This document shows positions 17,818 through 26,962 of a stretch of DNA of 64,000 nucleotides, in pieces (position 1 is the stretch's first letter; each line of letters starts with the position of its first letter). A model generated the notes under the pieces. The model was not told the DNA's origin, ran no database searches, and saw only the letters and a list, made by a program, of their open reading frames with translations. The stretch is taken from contig JAHBXN010000011.1 in the NCBI GenBank assembly GCA_019636475.1, positions 35,637 through 99,636 on the forward strand, given 5' to 3'. This DNA is from Phycisphaerae bacterium. GTDB lineage: Bacteria > Planctomycetota > Phycisphaerae > UBA1845 > UTPLA1. The position numbers and the translations under genes are program-made.

Positions 17818-20012
17818 AAGTGGCCAAAACGTCCACGCAATTCCGCGTAGCAGGCATGGACTGCCCCGACGAAATCGCGGAGCTGCAGCAATGCCTGGCT
17901 GTGGATGGTGTCGATGACCTGTCGTTCAATCTGATGCAGTCGTCCATGACGGTTGAACATGATCCCGCCCGAATCGACGTGGACGAGATCATCCGACGGG
18001 TTCGGACTACGGGCATGAAGGCATCGGTCTTGGAGGACTCATCTACGGGGCCGAATGACGCGCGAGCTCCGTCTCCCAAGGGCCCGTTCTGGATGGCTGT
18101 GACTTCCGCCGCCGCAGCGGCCATCGGCGCTGCGTTGTCGTTGTTTCCCGCAAGTATGATTCTTCATGCCCCGTGGCCGGCGGCGATAGCATACACACTC
18201 GCCATCGCCGCTGCCTGGCGTTTTGTTCTGCCCAAGGCATGGTCTTCGCTGCGTCGGCTACGCCTCGACATGAATGTGCTGATGACAGTGGCGGTCATCG
18301 GCGCGGTCGGACTCGGTGAGTGGCTCGAAGGTGCAGCCGTCGCTGTTCTCTTTGCTATTTCCCACCTGCTGGAAACATGGAGCGTCAACCGCGCGCGACG
18401 TGCAATCCAATCCCTCATGGAACTCAGTCCGGAACGGGCCCGAGTGTTGCAAGAGGATGGATCGGAGCGCGAACTCGCGGTTGAGGACGTAGAGGTTGGG
18501 AGCCGAATCGTCATCCGTCCGGGTGAAAAGTTTCCGCTTGATGGCGAAGTCGTGGAAGGCGAAACGACGGTCAATCAAGCCCCAATCACCGGCGAATCAG
18601 CTCCGGTTGACAAGGCGCCTGGTGACGAGGTCTTCGCCGGTACCGTAAACCAGGACGGCGCCGTCACCGTCAGGGTCACCAAAGCTGCCGGCGACACTGT
18701 GCTAGCAGGCGTTATTCGTCTGGTCGAGCAGGCTCAGTCTCGCCGTTCTCGATCCGAGCAGTTCGTCGAGACGTTCGCTCGGTATTACACACCGGCCGTC
18801 GTCATCGGCGCCGTACTATTGTGCATCGTGCCGCCTCTGTTTTTCGGCGCAGCATGGTCGGCGTGGTTCTACCGCGCACTCGTTTTGCTGGTCATCGCAT
18901 GCCCCTGCGCCCTGGTCATTTCGACGCCCGTTTCGGTCGTGAGCGGCTTGGCCGCCGCCGCCCGAAACGGCGTGCTCATCAAAGGAGGCGAATTCCTGGA
19001 AGCCGTCGGCCGGACTCGCGTGATCGCCATCGACAAGACAGGGACGCTGACGCACGGCAAACCGGTCGTTCAAGAGGTAATACCGCTCGGCGATGCCACG
19101 GAGCAGGGGTTGTTGGAACTCGCAGCCGCGATCGAGCAACGCAGTGAACACTCGATCGCGCGGGCCATCGTCGATTTCGCCAACGAACGAGGAATCTCGC
19201 CGCCGCCTTGCCACGATTATCAGGCTATTCGCGGTAAGGGTGCACAGGCGACCGTGGACGGCACTCGTCACTTCCTCGGCAACCATCGCTTACTCGAAGA
19301 GAAAAACGTCTGCACCGACGAGATTCATCGAGTGATGACCGAGCATGAGGATTGCAATCACACGGTCGTCGGCATCGCGTCGGAAAAGCGTCCTCTCGGT
19401 GTCATCCTTCTCGCCGACGGCTTGCGCGAGGAAGCCCCGGAGGCTATACAGTCTCTGCGTCGCGACGGCATTGAACGCGTCATCATGCTGACGGGGGACA
19501 ACACTGGAACGGCCGAAGCGATCGCCAAGGAATGCGGCGGAATTGAACCGCGCGGCGAGCTACTCCCGGCGGACAAGGTCAAGGCCGTCGAAGCGCTCCG
19601 ACACTCGCACGAGCACGTACTCATGGTTGGCGACGGAATCAACGATGCGCCGGCACTGGCGGCCGCGAGCGTCGGCATCGCGATGGGCGTCGGGGGCACC
19701 GACGCCGCCTTGGAAACTGCCGACATCGCCCTGATGACCGACGACCTACGCAAGCTCCCCTGGCTCTTGCGCCACAGCCGTCGCACGCGCCGCGTGATCA
19801 TGCAGAACATCGCCCTTTCCTTGGGCATCAAGGCGGTATTCCTGGTACTCGCGGTCCCCGGGCTGGCAAACCTCTGGATGGCCATCGCGGCCGATATGGG
19901 TGCTTCGCTGTTGGTTACGGCAAACGGCCTACGGCTGCTTCGATCTGGGTTCCGGGAGGGGGCGGCATTATCGACCGGCATTCGACGGGCGTCGGGTCAG
20001 AGGGTAGAATAG
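17814..20012 (+). CDS. P1B-type heavy-metal ATPase (Zn/Cd/Pb type, ZntA-like)
   Basis: 732 residues, TTG start overlapping the previous stop. The N-terminal HMA-like domain carries G-M-D-C-P-D-E instead of the usual GMxCxxC, so it has one of the two Cys. The core has the transmembrane metal site C-P-C (IACPCALVIS, residue ~363), phosphorylation site D-K-T-G-T-L-T (~406), the T-G-E-S actuator loop, an H-S-I-A-R-A histidine-proline-equivalent region, and G-D-G-I-N-D-A-P (~605). The last helices show K (IKAVFLV) and A-D-M-G-A-S, the Lys/Asp-Gly pair typical of the P1B-2 group that moves Zn2+, Cd2+ and Pb2+ out of the cytoplasm. It would feed metal to the periplasm, from where the RND systems could finish export. 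Confidence 0.92.
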   Translation: MKVAKTSTQFRVAGMDCPDEIAELQQCLAVDGVDDLSFNLMQSSMTVEHDPARIDVDEIIRRVRTTGMKASVLEDSSTGPNDARAPSPKGPFWMAVTSAAAAAIGAALSLFPASMILHAPWPAAIAYTLAIAAAWRFVLPKAWSSLRRLRLDMNVLMTVAVIGAVGLGEWLEGAAVAVLFAISHLLETWSVNRARRAIQSLMELSPERARVLQEDGSERELAVEDVEVGSRIVIRPGEKFPLDGEVVEGETTVNQAPITGESAPVDKAPGDEVFAGTVNQDGAVTVRVTKAAGDTVLAGVIRLVEQAQSRRSRSEQFVETFARYYTPAVVIGAVLLCIVPPLFFGAAWSAWFYRALVLLVIACPCALVISTPVSVVSGLAAAARNGVLIKGGEFLEAVGRTRVIAIDKTGTLTHGKPVVQEVIPLGDATEQGLLELAAAIEQRSEHSIARAIVDFANERGISPPPCHDYQAIRGKGAQATVDGTRHFLGNHRLLEEKNVCTDEIHRVMTEHEDCNHTVVGIASEKRPLGVILLADGLREEAPEAIQSLRRDGIERVIMLTGDNTGTAEAIAKECGGIEPRGELLPADKVKAVEALRHSHEHVLMVGDGINDAPALAAASVGIAMGVGGTDAALETADIALMTDDLRKLPWLLRHSRRTRRVIMQNIALSLGIKAVFLVLAVPGLANLWMAIAADMGASLLVTANGLRLLRSGFREGAALSTGIRRASGQRVE

Positions 20013-20014
20013 AC

Positions 20015-20425
20015 GTGATGATTCGAGGAGCGGTCAGACTGTTGATGGCGTGCCTGCTGGTTGGTCCGCCTGCGCTCTGCAAGGCGGGCGTGCTTGTCGC
20101 CTGCTGCGATCACGAGTCCCTTCGGGCAAGTAACGATGAGCCCTTGGGGTCGGCTTGCTGTACCGATGTGGAGGATGGCTGCAACACAGACACGACGGTA
20201 CCGGATTCAACTCCTCGAAAATGTGAGGCGTGCGCAGGTATCTGCGCTGGAGCGGTCAAACCGTCTGACGAGTCCAAAGCCGCCGCACTTGACGCCCAAC
20301 CGGCCATCCTCGTGGTCATCGTCATCAACTCAATGGCCTGTCCGAGGATTCGCCCTGATTCCCTTCACTCCTTGCCAGGTTCCAGACTGCCCTTCCCAGT
20401 ATCCGACGTTCCACTGCTGATCTGA
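20015..20425 (+). CDS. Small secreted Cys-rich protein with C-terminal SDVPLLI (family A, copy 2)
   Basis: 136 residues starting at GTG 20015 or the adjacent ATG 20018, 2 bp after the ATPase stop. A signal peptide ends around PALCKAGVL, followed by C-C-D-H, A-C-C-T, C-N-T and C-E-A-C-A-G-I-C-A clusters (about 12 Cys in all). The tail is Pro/Ser-rich and closes with RLPFPVSDVPLLI. The protein at 7446 shares the LC-x-AGVL segment and the C-terminal SD-x-PLLI, but little between. Both copies precede RND genes. A periplasmic thiol-rich metal binder is the most economical guess; the fixed C-terminus suggests recognition by a partner. Not a family I know. Confidence 0.65.
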   Translation: MMIRGAVRLLMACLLVGPPALCKAGVLVACCDHESLRASNDEPLGSACCTDVEDGCNTDTTVPDSTPRKCEACAGICAGAVKPSDESKAAALDAQPAILVVIVINSMACPRIRPDSLHSLPGSRLPFPVSDVPLLI

Positions 20426-20555
20426 TCTCCGTTAACAATTTCGATGCCCTCATTGACCGCGCGCCCAATCGGTGTACGCGGAGCTGTTTGTTGATAGCGC
20501 AATCAGGTGCGAAGTTCAGCAACTGGAAACGAATCCCATTGTCAGGAGATCATCA

Positions 20556-22874
20556 ATGCAAGAAAGACGTTGGATGTCGATAGTGATCGCTTGCGCGATC
20601 GTTGCGTGCTTCTCATCGGTCGGCTGCGAAAAAAAAGCGGACAGCGGATCTGGCGGACCCACAAGCTCATCAGGCGACGACGGCTCTGGTACGTCCAATG
20701 GCCCTGCTGCCAGCGCCCTAGCCCCCACCCTTGACAAGGGCTGGTGTAGCGGGCATGGCGTGCCGGAATCCGTCTGTACTCGGTGCAACGCATCGCTCAT
20801 TCCGCAATTCAAGGACGCCAGCGATTGGTGCGCGGAACACAATCTTCCTGAGTCGCAGTGCACAATCTGCCGCCCGGAGATCAAGGCGGAATGGGCCAAG
20901 CTCGATCCTGCGAACGCGGCCAAGGAGAAAGCCGGAGCCGCCTCCGTGTCCGAGAGCGGGACGAGTTCCCTCGGTCCTGCTTCCAGCCCGATCGAGCCGA
21001 CGCTCGATAAGGGCTGGTGCGGCGGACACGGTGTACCGGAGTCGGTCTGCACGCGGTGCAATTCGTCATTGATTGCCGCGTTTAAGGAGGCGAGTGACTG
21101 GTGCGAGGAGCACGGACTACCTGAGTCGCAGTGTGTGTCCTGTCACCCGGAAGTCGAGGCGGAATGGCACAAGCTCAATCCCGCAGCCTCTAACCAGGAT
21201 CAACACGGCGATTCGAGAAGCATGGGCAACACGCCTGACGATGACGAATCGCGCTTCGCTGGAAAGTGGTGCTCGGAGCACGGGGTTCCCGAGTCCGTTT
21301 GCACCCGATGCAATTCGGCCCTGATCGCCGGTTTCAAGGGCGCCAACGACTGGTGCGGTGAACATGGGCTGCCGGAGACTCAATGCACGATCTGCAATCC
21401 GCAGGTGCGCGAGAAATGGGCGGCCATGCGGCCGGCGGCGACCAACGTGATTGACGACAAACTTAAGGGAATCCTGTTGGAGCGCTCGCCTCGAATCCTG
21501 ACAGGCGCGAGCGATCCCTTGTGCCAGGTCGATACGCTTCGCGTGACCTTTCTTGATCCCAGTATCGTCCGGAAGGCGGGAATCACGGTTGAAAGAGTTG
21601 GACGGCGAACGATGTCTGCGACGATTGATGTCCCTGCTGAGATCGAGTTCGACGCGACTCGTATGACTCGCGTGACGCCGTTGGTGTCCGGAGTGATCCG
21701 GGAAGTTCCCGTAGAACTTGGTAGCAACGTGAACGTCGGTGATCGACTGGTCGTCATCGACAGCCCCAGCCTCGGAGAGGCCAAGAGCGAGTACATCGAA
21801 CGCGCCCAGAATCTCAAGCTGGCAAAGGCGGACCTCGAACGCGTCGGCACGATTTATGAAGGGACGCGGCGAATGCTCGATGTATGCACGGCGGACGCGC
21901 AGCCCGTCCAGATTCGCGAGGCACTCGATAAATCGCCGGTGGGCGACGCGAAGGCGAAGCTGCTGCGGGCTCATGCTGCGCTGCAATTGGCGAAGTCGGA
22001 AGCCGCACGAGCGGAGACGCTTCAGCAAAAGAAGATCAACAGCGAGCGGGATTATCAGGCCGCCCAAAGCGCGCTTGCGGCTGCCGAAGCTGATTTTGTC
22101 GCCATACGTGAGGAGGTCGGCTTTAACGTCGATCAGGCGCGGCTGTCTGCGGAACGCGGGGTTGAAATAACCCGGACTGCTTTGGAGTCCGCCGAGCGCC
22201 GGCTGCACATCCTGGGTTTGAATCAGGATCAGATCGCCAAGATTGGAAGCGAGCCGCACGAATCGCTTTCTCGCTTCGAGCTGAGAAGTCCCGCTTCCGG
22301 GCGCGTCGTCGATCGCGCCGTGTCCGTCGGCGAGTCGGTAGAAGCAGATAACGTGCTCTTTGTTGTGGTTGACACCTCGGAGATGTGGCTCATGGCCGAT
22401 GTGTACGAGCGCGACCTGCGTCAACTGCGGGTCGGACTGCCAGTACAGTTCATCGTGGACAGCATGTCGGGCGCCAACTTTGAGGGAAAGGTCGCCTGGA
22501 TCAGTAGCCAAGTGAGCGATCGCACGCGAACCGTTCGCCTTCGGGCAAGCCTGCCGAATCCTGAAGGCCTGCTCCGCGCCAAGATGTTCGGACAAGCGAG
22601 AATTGTCCTCCATGACAACGAGCATGTGGTAGGAGTTCCCGTCGATGCCGTCCAGACCGACGGATGTTGTCAGCTCGTGTTCGTCGAGGAATCTGAAACG
22701 GTCTTTCAGCCTCGCAAGGTCGTGCTAGGCGCCCGCGCCAACGGATTCGTGGAGATTCTCAACGGCCTGAAGGAGGGCGAAGCCATTGCCAGCATCGGCA
22801 GTTTCTTGATGAAGACGGAGATCCTCAAGGGCAGCATCGGCGCTGGGTGTTGCGAAGTCGAACCAGGAAGGTGA
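20556..22874 (+). CDS. RND adaptor lipoprotein with three N-terminal Cys/His metal-binding repeats
   Basis: 772 residues, nearly twice a normal CusB/CzcB. ATG 20556 has an AGGAG site (20544-20548). A lipobox S-V-G-C (Cys24) is followed by three ~53-residue repeats (residues ~62-115, 153-206, 237-289). Each repeat is two half-modules of the form W-C-x2-H-G/N-V/L-P-E-S/T-x-C-x2-C, so ~18 Cys and 6 His in a row before the fusion-protein core. The core has the HlyD/CusB order: RMTRVTPLVSGVIREVPVEL, SPSLGEAKSEYIE, a long helical hairpin (~440-560), and SPASGRVVDRAVSVGE. The end has C-C-Q and G-A-G-C-C-E. It pairs with the pump at 22881 (6-bp gap). The repeats probably collect soft metal ions before the channel. 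Confidence 0.9.
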   Translation: MQERRWMSIVIACAIVACFSSVGCEKKADSGSGGPTSSSGDDGSGTSNGPAASALAPTLDKGWCSGHGVPESVCTRCNASLIPQFKDASDWCAEHNLPESQCTICRPEIKAEWAKLDPANAAKEKAGAASVSESGTSSLGPASSPIEPTLDKGWCGGHGVPESVCTRCNSSLIAAFKEASDWCEEHGLPESQCVSCHPEVEAEWHKLNPAASNQDQHGDSRSMGNTPDDDESRFAGKWCSEHGVPESVCTRCNSALIAGFKGANDWCGEHGLPETQCTICNPQVREKWAAMRPAATNVIDDKLKGILLERSPRILTGASDPLCQVDTLRVTFLDPSIVRKAGITVERVGRRTMSATIDVPAEIEFDATRMTRVTPLVSGVIREVPVELGSNVNVGDRLVVIDSPSLGEAKSEYIERAQNLKLAKADLERVGTIYEGTRRMLDVCTADAQPVQIREALDKSPVGDAKAKLLRAHAALQLAKSEAARAETLQQKKINSERDYQAAQSALAAAEADFVAIREEVGFNVDQARLSAERGVEITRTALESAERRLHILGLNQDQIAKIGSEPHESLSRFELRSPASGRVVDRAVSVGESVEADNVLFVVVDTSEMWLMADVYERDLRQLRVGLPVQFIVDSMSGANFEGKVAWISSQVSDRTRTVRLRASLPNPEGLLRAKMFGQARIVLHDNEHVVGVPVDAVQTDGCCQLVFVEESETVFQPRKVVLGARANGFVEILNGLKEGEAIASIGSFLMKTEILKGSIGAGCCEVEPGR

Positions 22875-22880
22875 CATCGT

Positions 22881-25800
22881 ATGCTGAATGCAATCATTGA
22901 ATGGTCGCTACGGTATCGCTTTCTCGTCATCGCACTGACCGCGTTGGTCGTCATTACGGGCGCATTCTCGGCTGCGCATCTTCCGGTTGACGCGTTTCCG
23001 GACACGACGCCTGTGCAGGTGCAGATCAACACCGTTGCGCCGGCCTTGACGCCACTGGAGATCGAACAGCAGATCACGTTTCCGGTGGAACAGTCCATCA
23101 GCGGCCTGAAGTCGCTCAAGGAAGTCCGGTCGCTTTCGAAGTTCGGACTGTCGCAAGTCACGGTCATTTTTGAGGACGGCGTCGACATTTACTTTGCGCG
23201 GCAGCTCGTGATGGAGCGGTTGGGCACGGTTGACCTGCCCGAGGGCCTGCCAAGCCCGACGATGGGCCCGGTAGCGACGGGACTCGGTGAAGTGTTCCAC
23301 TACATCTTGACCAGCCAGACACGCAGCCTGAGTGAACTGCGTACGATTCAGGACTGGATTGTCAAGCCGCAATTGCGAAGCGTTTCGGGCGTCGCGGAAG
23401 TCAATAGCTGGGGTGGTCGTGAGCGCCAGTACCAGGTCGTCGTCGATCCCGCCCGATTGCTGAAGTATGATCTGACGCTCCTCGACGTCTTCGAGGCCCT
23501 GCGGCGAAACAACATGAATGTCGGCGGCGGCAACATCACCAGAGCCGGCGAATCACTGTTAGTGCAGGGCGTCGGGTTGCTCACAACGCTTGAGCAGGTC
23601 GAAGAAGTCGTCATAAAGTCCGAGGATGGCGTGCCGGTGTACATACGCGACCTCGGCCGAGTCGTTGACGGTCACGAGATTCGCCGAGGCGCCGTCACCT
23701 ACGCCGGCCAAGGTGAAGCGGTGCTCGGGCTCGGCTTTATGCTGATGGGCGAAAACACGCGCGAAGTCACCGAACGCATGAAGGCGCGAATGGAGGAGAT
23801 TCGCCCATCGTTGCCGGAAGATGTCAACGTAACCGCGGTGTACGATCGCACGGAACTGGTCGACCACGTCCTTCACACTGTGCAGACGAATCTGGTCGAG
23901 GGCGCAATCCTCGTCATAGCTGTGCTCTTTGTTTTCCTAGGAAACCTGCGAGCCGGGCTGATTGTCGCCGCGGCCATACCCTTGTCGATGCTGTTCGCCG
24001 CCAATTGCATGCTTCAAGCGGGTATCGCGGGCAGCTTGATGAGCCTGGGAGCGATAGACTTTGGCTTGATCGTAGACAGTTCGGTCATTCAGATCGAGAA
24101 CAGCGTACGGCACCTTGCACATGATGGGGGCAAGCGGTCGCGAATTGACGTGGTGCGCGACGCCGCTATCGAAGTTCGTAAGCCTACGATGTTCGGCGAA
24201 CTGATTATCATGATCGTCTATCTGCCGATCCTGACGCTGGAGGGGATTGAAGGAAAGCTGTTTCGCCCAATGGCACTCACCGTCATCTTTGCCCTGATCG
24301 GATCGCTCGTGCTGTCGCTTACGTTGATGCCCGTACTCGCCAGCCTGCTGCTACCGAGGAAGCCGCGCGAGCGAGACCCCATTTTGGTTCGGGCTGCAAA
24401 GCGAGTCTATACACCGGCCTTGGACTTTGTGCTACGCCATCGCGTGCTGGTACTTTCGGCTGTAGCGATCGCACTCGCCGGTGGGGTCTTTCTGGGGTCT
24501 CGACTCGGAACGGTGTTCATTCCTCGGTTATCCGAAGAGGCGCTGGTCATCAACACGGTACGTCTGGCGGGCGTCTCAGTGGATGAGTCAGTCCGGTATG
24601 GAACGCAACTAGAGAAACTCATGTTGGCAGAGTTTCCGGATGAAATCCTGCACATCTGGTCACGAACCGGAACAGCCGAAGTTGCAACAGATCCCATGGG
24701 ACTTGAATTGACAGACGTGTTCCTGACCCTCAAGCCTCGTGATGAATGGACCCGGGCCGGCACACAGGCGGAGCTCGTCGAGCAAATGGAGACAGTGCTT
24801 GCCGGAATGCCCGCGATGCGCGCTATCTTCACGCAACCCATCGAAATGCGCGTCAATGAAATGGTGGCGGGCATACGCAGCGATCTCGGGATCAAGGTCT
24901 TCGGTGATGATTTTGAAGCTCTGAAATCGATTGGCGATGAAATCGCTGGACTGTTGGAACGCGTGCCGGGCGCGAGCGATGTGACGGTCGAGCAGGTCAC
25001 GGGGCAGCCCCTATTGGAAATCCGCGTGCGACAGAATCAACTGGCACGCTACGGGATTTCCGCCGGCGACGTGCTCGATTTTATAGCCTCGATCGGCAAC
25101 CTCCAGATGGGTGAAATCCGACAGGGTCAAGTACGATTTCCGCTGACGGTCCGACTTCCAGACGAGTATCGAACGGATCCAGAGCGGGTCGGCAACCTGC
25201 TGATTCCTACTGCGTCGGGCGAGCGCCTGCCGCTGTATCGGCTTGCAGAATTACGCATCACGGAAGGGCCGTCCACCATCAACCGCGAATGGAGCAAACG
25301 CCGCCTTATCGTGCAGTGCAACGCCCGTGGTAGAGATATCGGCGGCCTCGTGAAGGATGTCGAGGAGCGGATTGCCTCCGAGGTGGTACTCCCGACCGGT
25401 TACTACGTACGATTCGGCGGTCAATTCGAGCATCTGGAACGCGCGAGTCGTCGGTTGATGATCGTCGTTCCGCTGGCCTTGCTGCTGATATTCCTACTCT
25501 TATATCTGACCTACGGACGAGTGATGGACGTGATTCGAATATTCATGACGCTGCCCCTTGCCGCGATCGGGGGCATAGTCGCCCTACACCTTCGAGACAT
25601 GCCCTTTAGCGTGTCGGCCGGCGTTGGATTCGTGGCCATGTCGGGCGTCTCGGTTCTCGGCGATATGGTGTTTGTCTCGTTTCTGCGCGGGCTGATGGAA
25701 CAGGGCAGGAGTCTCCGCGATGCCATCCGTGAGGCAGCCCTCACGAGGATTCGGCCTGTTCTGATGACAGGATTGGTCGCCAGTCTCGGGTTTGTTCCCA

Positions 25801-25955
25801 TGGCGCTGAATACCGGCGTCGGCGCGGAAGTGCAGCGGCCGCTGGCGACAGTCGTGATCGGCTGCGTCGTCACGTCGACATTCCTGACTCTCTTGGTGCT
25901 CCCCGTGTTCTACTCAGCGCTCGGGCGGGACCGCAATCCTCAGAGGGCTAACTAG
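22881..25955 (+). CDS. Heavy-metal RND efflux pump, CzcA/CusA family (system 2)
   Basis: 1024 residues, normal length for the family; ATG 22881 with an AGGAAGG site. It shows the HME-RND signatures: PVDAFPDTTPVQVQINTVAP near the N-terminus, the TM4 proton-relay motif DFGLIVDSSVIQIEN (24058-24102), a MALTVIFALIGSLVLSLT helix, and the C-terminal PVLMTGLVASLGFVPMALN block. No outer-membrane factor accompanies this adaptor-pump pair, so it probably shares the one at 7944 or 41394. Substrate cannot be read from sequence; the nearby ATPase and Cys-rich adaptor suggest soft or divalent metals. Confidence 0.93.
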   Translation: MLNAIIEWSLRYRFLVIALTALVVITGAFSAAHLPVDAFPDTTPVQVQINTVAPALTPLEIEQQITFPVEQSISGLKSLKEVRSLSKFGLSQVTVIFEDGVDIYFARQLVMERLGTVDLPEGLPSPTMGPVATGLGEVFHYILTSQTRSLSELRTIQDWIVKPQLRSVSGVAEVNSWGGRERQYQVVVDPARLLKYDLTLLDVFEALRRNNMNVGGGNITRAGESLLVQGVGLLTTLEQVEEVVIKSEDGVPVYIRDLGRVVDGHEIRRGAVTYAGQGEAVLGLGFMLMGENTREVTERMKARMEEIRPSLPEDVNVTAVYDRTELVDHVLHTVQTNLVEGAILVIAVLFVFLGNLRAGLIVAAAIPLSMLFAANCMLQAGIAGSLMSLGAIDFGLIVDSSVIQIENSVRHLAHDGGKRSRIDVVRDAAIEVRKPTMFGELIIMIVYLPILTLEGIEGKLFRPMALTVIFALIGSLVLSLTLMPVLASLLLPRKPRERDPILVRAAKRVYTPALDFVLRHRVLVLSAVAIALAGGVFLGSRLGTVFIPRLSEEALVINTVRLAGVSVDESVRYGTQLEKLMLAEFPDEILHIWSRTGTAEVATDPMGLELTDVFLTLKPRDEWTRAGTQAELVEQMETVLAGMPAMRAIFTQPIEMRVNEMVAGIRSDLGIKVFGDDFEALKSIGDEIAGLLERVPGASDVTVEQVTGQPLLEIRVRQNQLARYGISAGDVLDFIASIGNLQMGEIRQGQVRFPLTVRLPDEYRTDPERVGNLLIPTASGERLPLYRLAELRITEGPSTINREWSKRRLIVQCNARGRDIGGLVKDVEERIASEVVLPTGYYVRFGGQFEHLERASRRLMIVVPLALLLIFLLLYLTYGRVMDVIRIFMTLPLAAIGGIVALHLRDMPFSVSAGVGFVAMSGVSVLGDMVFVSFLRGLMEQGRSLRDAIREAALTRIRPVLMTGLVASLGFVPMALNTGVGAEVQRPLATVVIGCVVTSTFLTLLVLPVFYSALGRDRNPQRAN

Positions 25956-25983
25956 CGGGACGTCTTTCAAGGGGCCGACCATT

Positions 25984-26049
25984 AAACGCCCGCGGATCAC
26001 AGCTCAGTGCCTCATCAGTGTCGATTCGGGTCGGTGCCTACGGGCGTTT
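25984..26049 (+). terminator. Possible terminator or long-loop hairpin after system 2 pump
   Basis: AAACGCCCG (25984-25992) is perfectly complementary to CGGGCGTTT (26041-26049), with a fourth T following. It lies 29 bp downstream of the pump stop. The loop is long (48 nt), so it is a weak rho-independent terminator candidate and could be a structured leader or repeat instead. Confidence 0.35.
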
Positions 26050-26127
26050 TGAGTTCGTGTACGTGGCCGTAACAAGCTACCGCGTAAGGATTTAGAGTCA
26101 ATCACTCCGATCTCTTCCTGGCGTCTC

Positions 26128-26159
26128 TTGACCTTACATGTAGGTATAAGGTGTATACT
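26128..26159 (+). promoter_or_regulatory. MerR-type promoter/operator of the merR-like gene
   Basis: -35 TTGACC at 26128-26133 and -10 TATACT at 26154-26159 are separated by an over-long 20-bp spacer. Inside the spacer, ACCTTA (26131-26136) and TAAGGT (26147-26152) form a dyad. This is the layout of MerR/CueR/ZntR promoters, where the regulator twists the long spacer to allow transcription when metal binds. It lies just upstream of the MerR gene at 26175, so it is probably self-regulated and drives the following small secreted protein and MerT fusion. Confidence 0.75.
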
Positions 26160-26174
26160 TAGCGAGGTGAAACC

Positions 26175-26600
26175 ATGAGAACGCAAAACGCGGGACAACT
26201 AACCATCGGCGAGACAGCCCAATCGGCGGGCGTGGCCACCACGACGCTGAGGTACTACGAGCGCAAGGGGCTCCTTTCGCCGACCGACCGCAGCCGGGCG
26301 GGCTACCGCCTGTACGACAATAGCGCCGTCGAGCGACTGGAGTTCATCCGCGCGGCACAGGCCGTCGGATTCACGCTGGACGACATCCGCGCGCTACTGC
26401 AGTTGAACGGGGACTCGCCCTGCAAGCAAGTGCAGGCGCTGATCGGGCGGCGGATGGCCGAGGTCGATGAGAAGCTCGCCGACCTGCGCCGCGTGCGAGC
26501 CACGCTGGCCGACGCGCTTGAGCGCTGCCGCAAATCGAAGAAAGGGTGCGCCGTCGTGGCGGACTTGAAACGGAAACGCGGAATACGGAGATCGAACTGA
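26175..26600 (+). CDS. MerR-family metal-responsive transcriptional regulator
   Basis: 141 residues; ATG 26175 with a GAGGTG site. The winged helix is complete: LTIGETAQSAGVATTTLRYY, E-R-K-G-L-L, then G-Y-R-L-Y-D. It is followed by the dimer helix and a C-terminal loop with Cys (S-P-C-K-Q; L-E-R-C-R-K-S-K-K-G-C). In MerR/ZntR/CueR proteins a Cys at the start of the dimer helix and Cys in the C-terminal loop bind the inducing metal; the positions here (about residues 79, 119 and 126) fit a Hg/Zn/Cd-type sensor, but the exact metal is not certain. Its stop overlaps the start of the next gene (ATGA). Confidence 0.9.
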   Translation: MRTQNAGQLTIGETAQSAGVATTTLRYYERKGLLSPTDRSRAGYRLYDNSAVERLEFIRAAQAVGFTLDDIRALLQLNGDSPCKQVQALIGRRMAEVDEKLADLRRVRATLADALERCRKSKKGCAVVADLKRKRGIRRSN

Positions 26601-26917
26601 TGAGTACACTCAGGCCACTCACGCTGGCTTTCGCCGCCGCCGTTGGACTTGTTGCCGTCGCGGGCATCGTGCTGGCACAGTCGCGCGCCGAGCGCCCGGA
26701 CTGTCCTGGTAAGATCACCTGTCCACAGACGGGCGAGATCGTTTGCCGGGACGAATGCCCGACCGTCGATCCGAACCGTCCTGACTGCCCAGGTCGGATC
26801 GTCTGTCCGTTGACTGGGGACCTAGTTTGCAAGGATCGCTGCCCGCTCCACAAGAGCGGCGCGACAGCCGACGCACCACAGGCCGAGGTGCCGCCCTGCT
26901 GCGCCAGGAAAGGTTGA
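26600..26917 (+). CDS. Small secreted Cys-rich protein with RPDCPG repeats (family B, copy 1)
   Basis: 105 residues, translationally coupled to the MerR gene (shared ATGA). A signal peptide of ~28 residues ends in V-L-A-Q-S. Two tandem ~32-residue repeats follow, each RPDCPG-x-I-x-CP-x-TG-x-x-VC-x-D-x-CP, with four Cys per repeat, and a C-terminal P-P-C-C-A pair. This makes ten ordered Cys, a likely periplasmic soft-metal (Hg, Cu, Cd) binder or small disulphide-rich domain. A close paralogue follows the decayed MerR at 28602. No known family name. Confidence 0.8.
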   Translation: MSTLRPLTLAFAAAVGLVAVAGIVLAQSRAERPDCPGKITCPQTGEIVCRDECPTVDPNRPDCPGRIVCPLTGDLVCKDRCPLHKSGATADAPQAEVPPCCARKG

Positions 26918-26962
26918 TCGCGATCGGGCCAATCGCACTCAGGCCGCGTCAGAGGAACACAC

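Noticed and set aside
21117..22625. Long minus-strand frame (502 codons) opposite the RND adaptor
   Set aside because: It is antisense to a well-supported family member. High GC produces such mirror frames, and its translation has no domain character.
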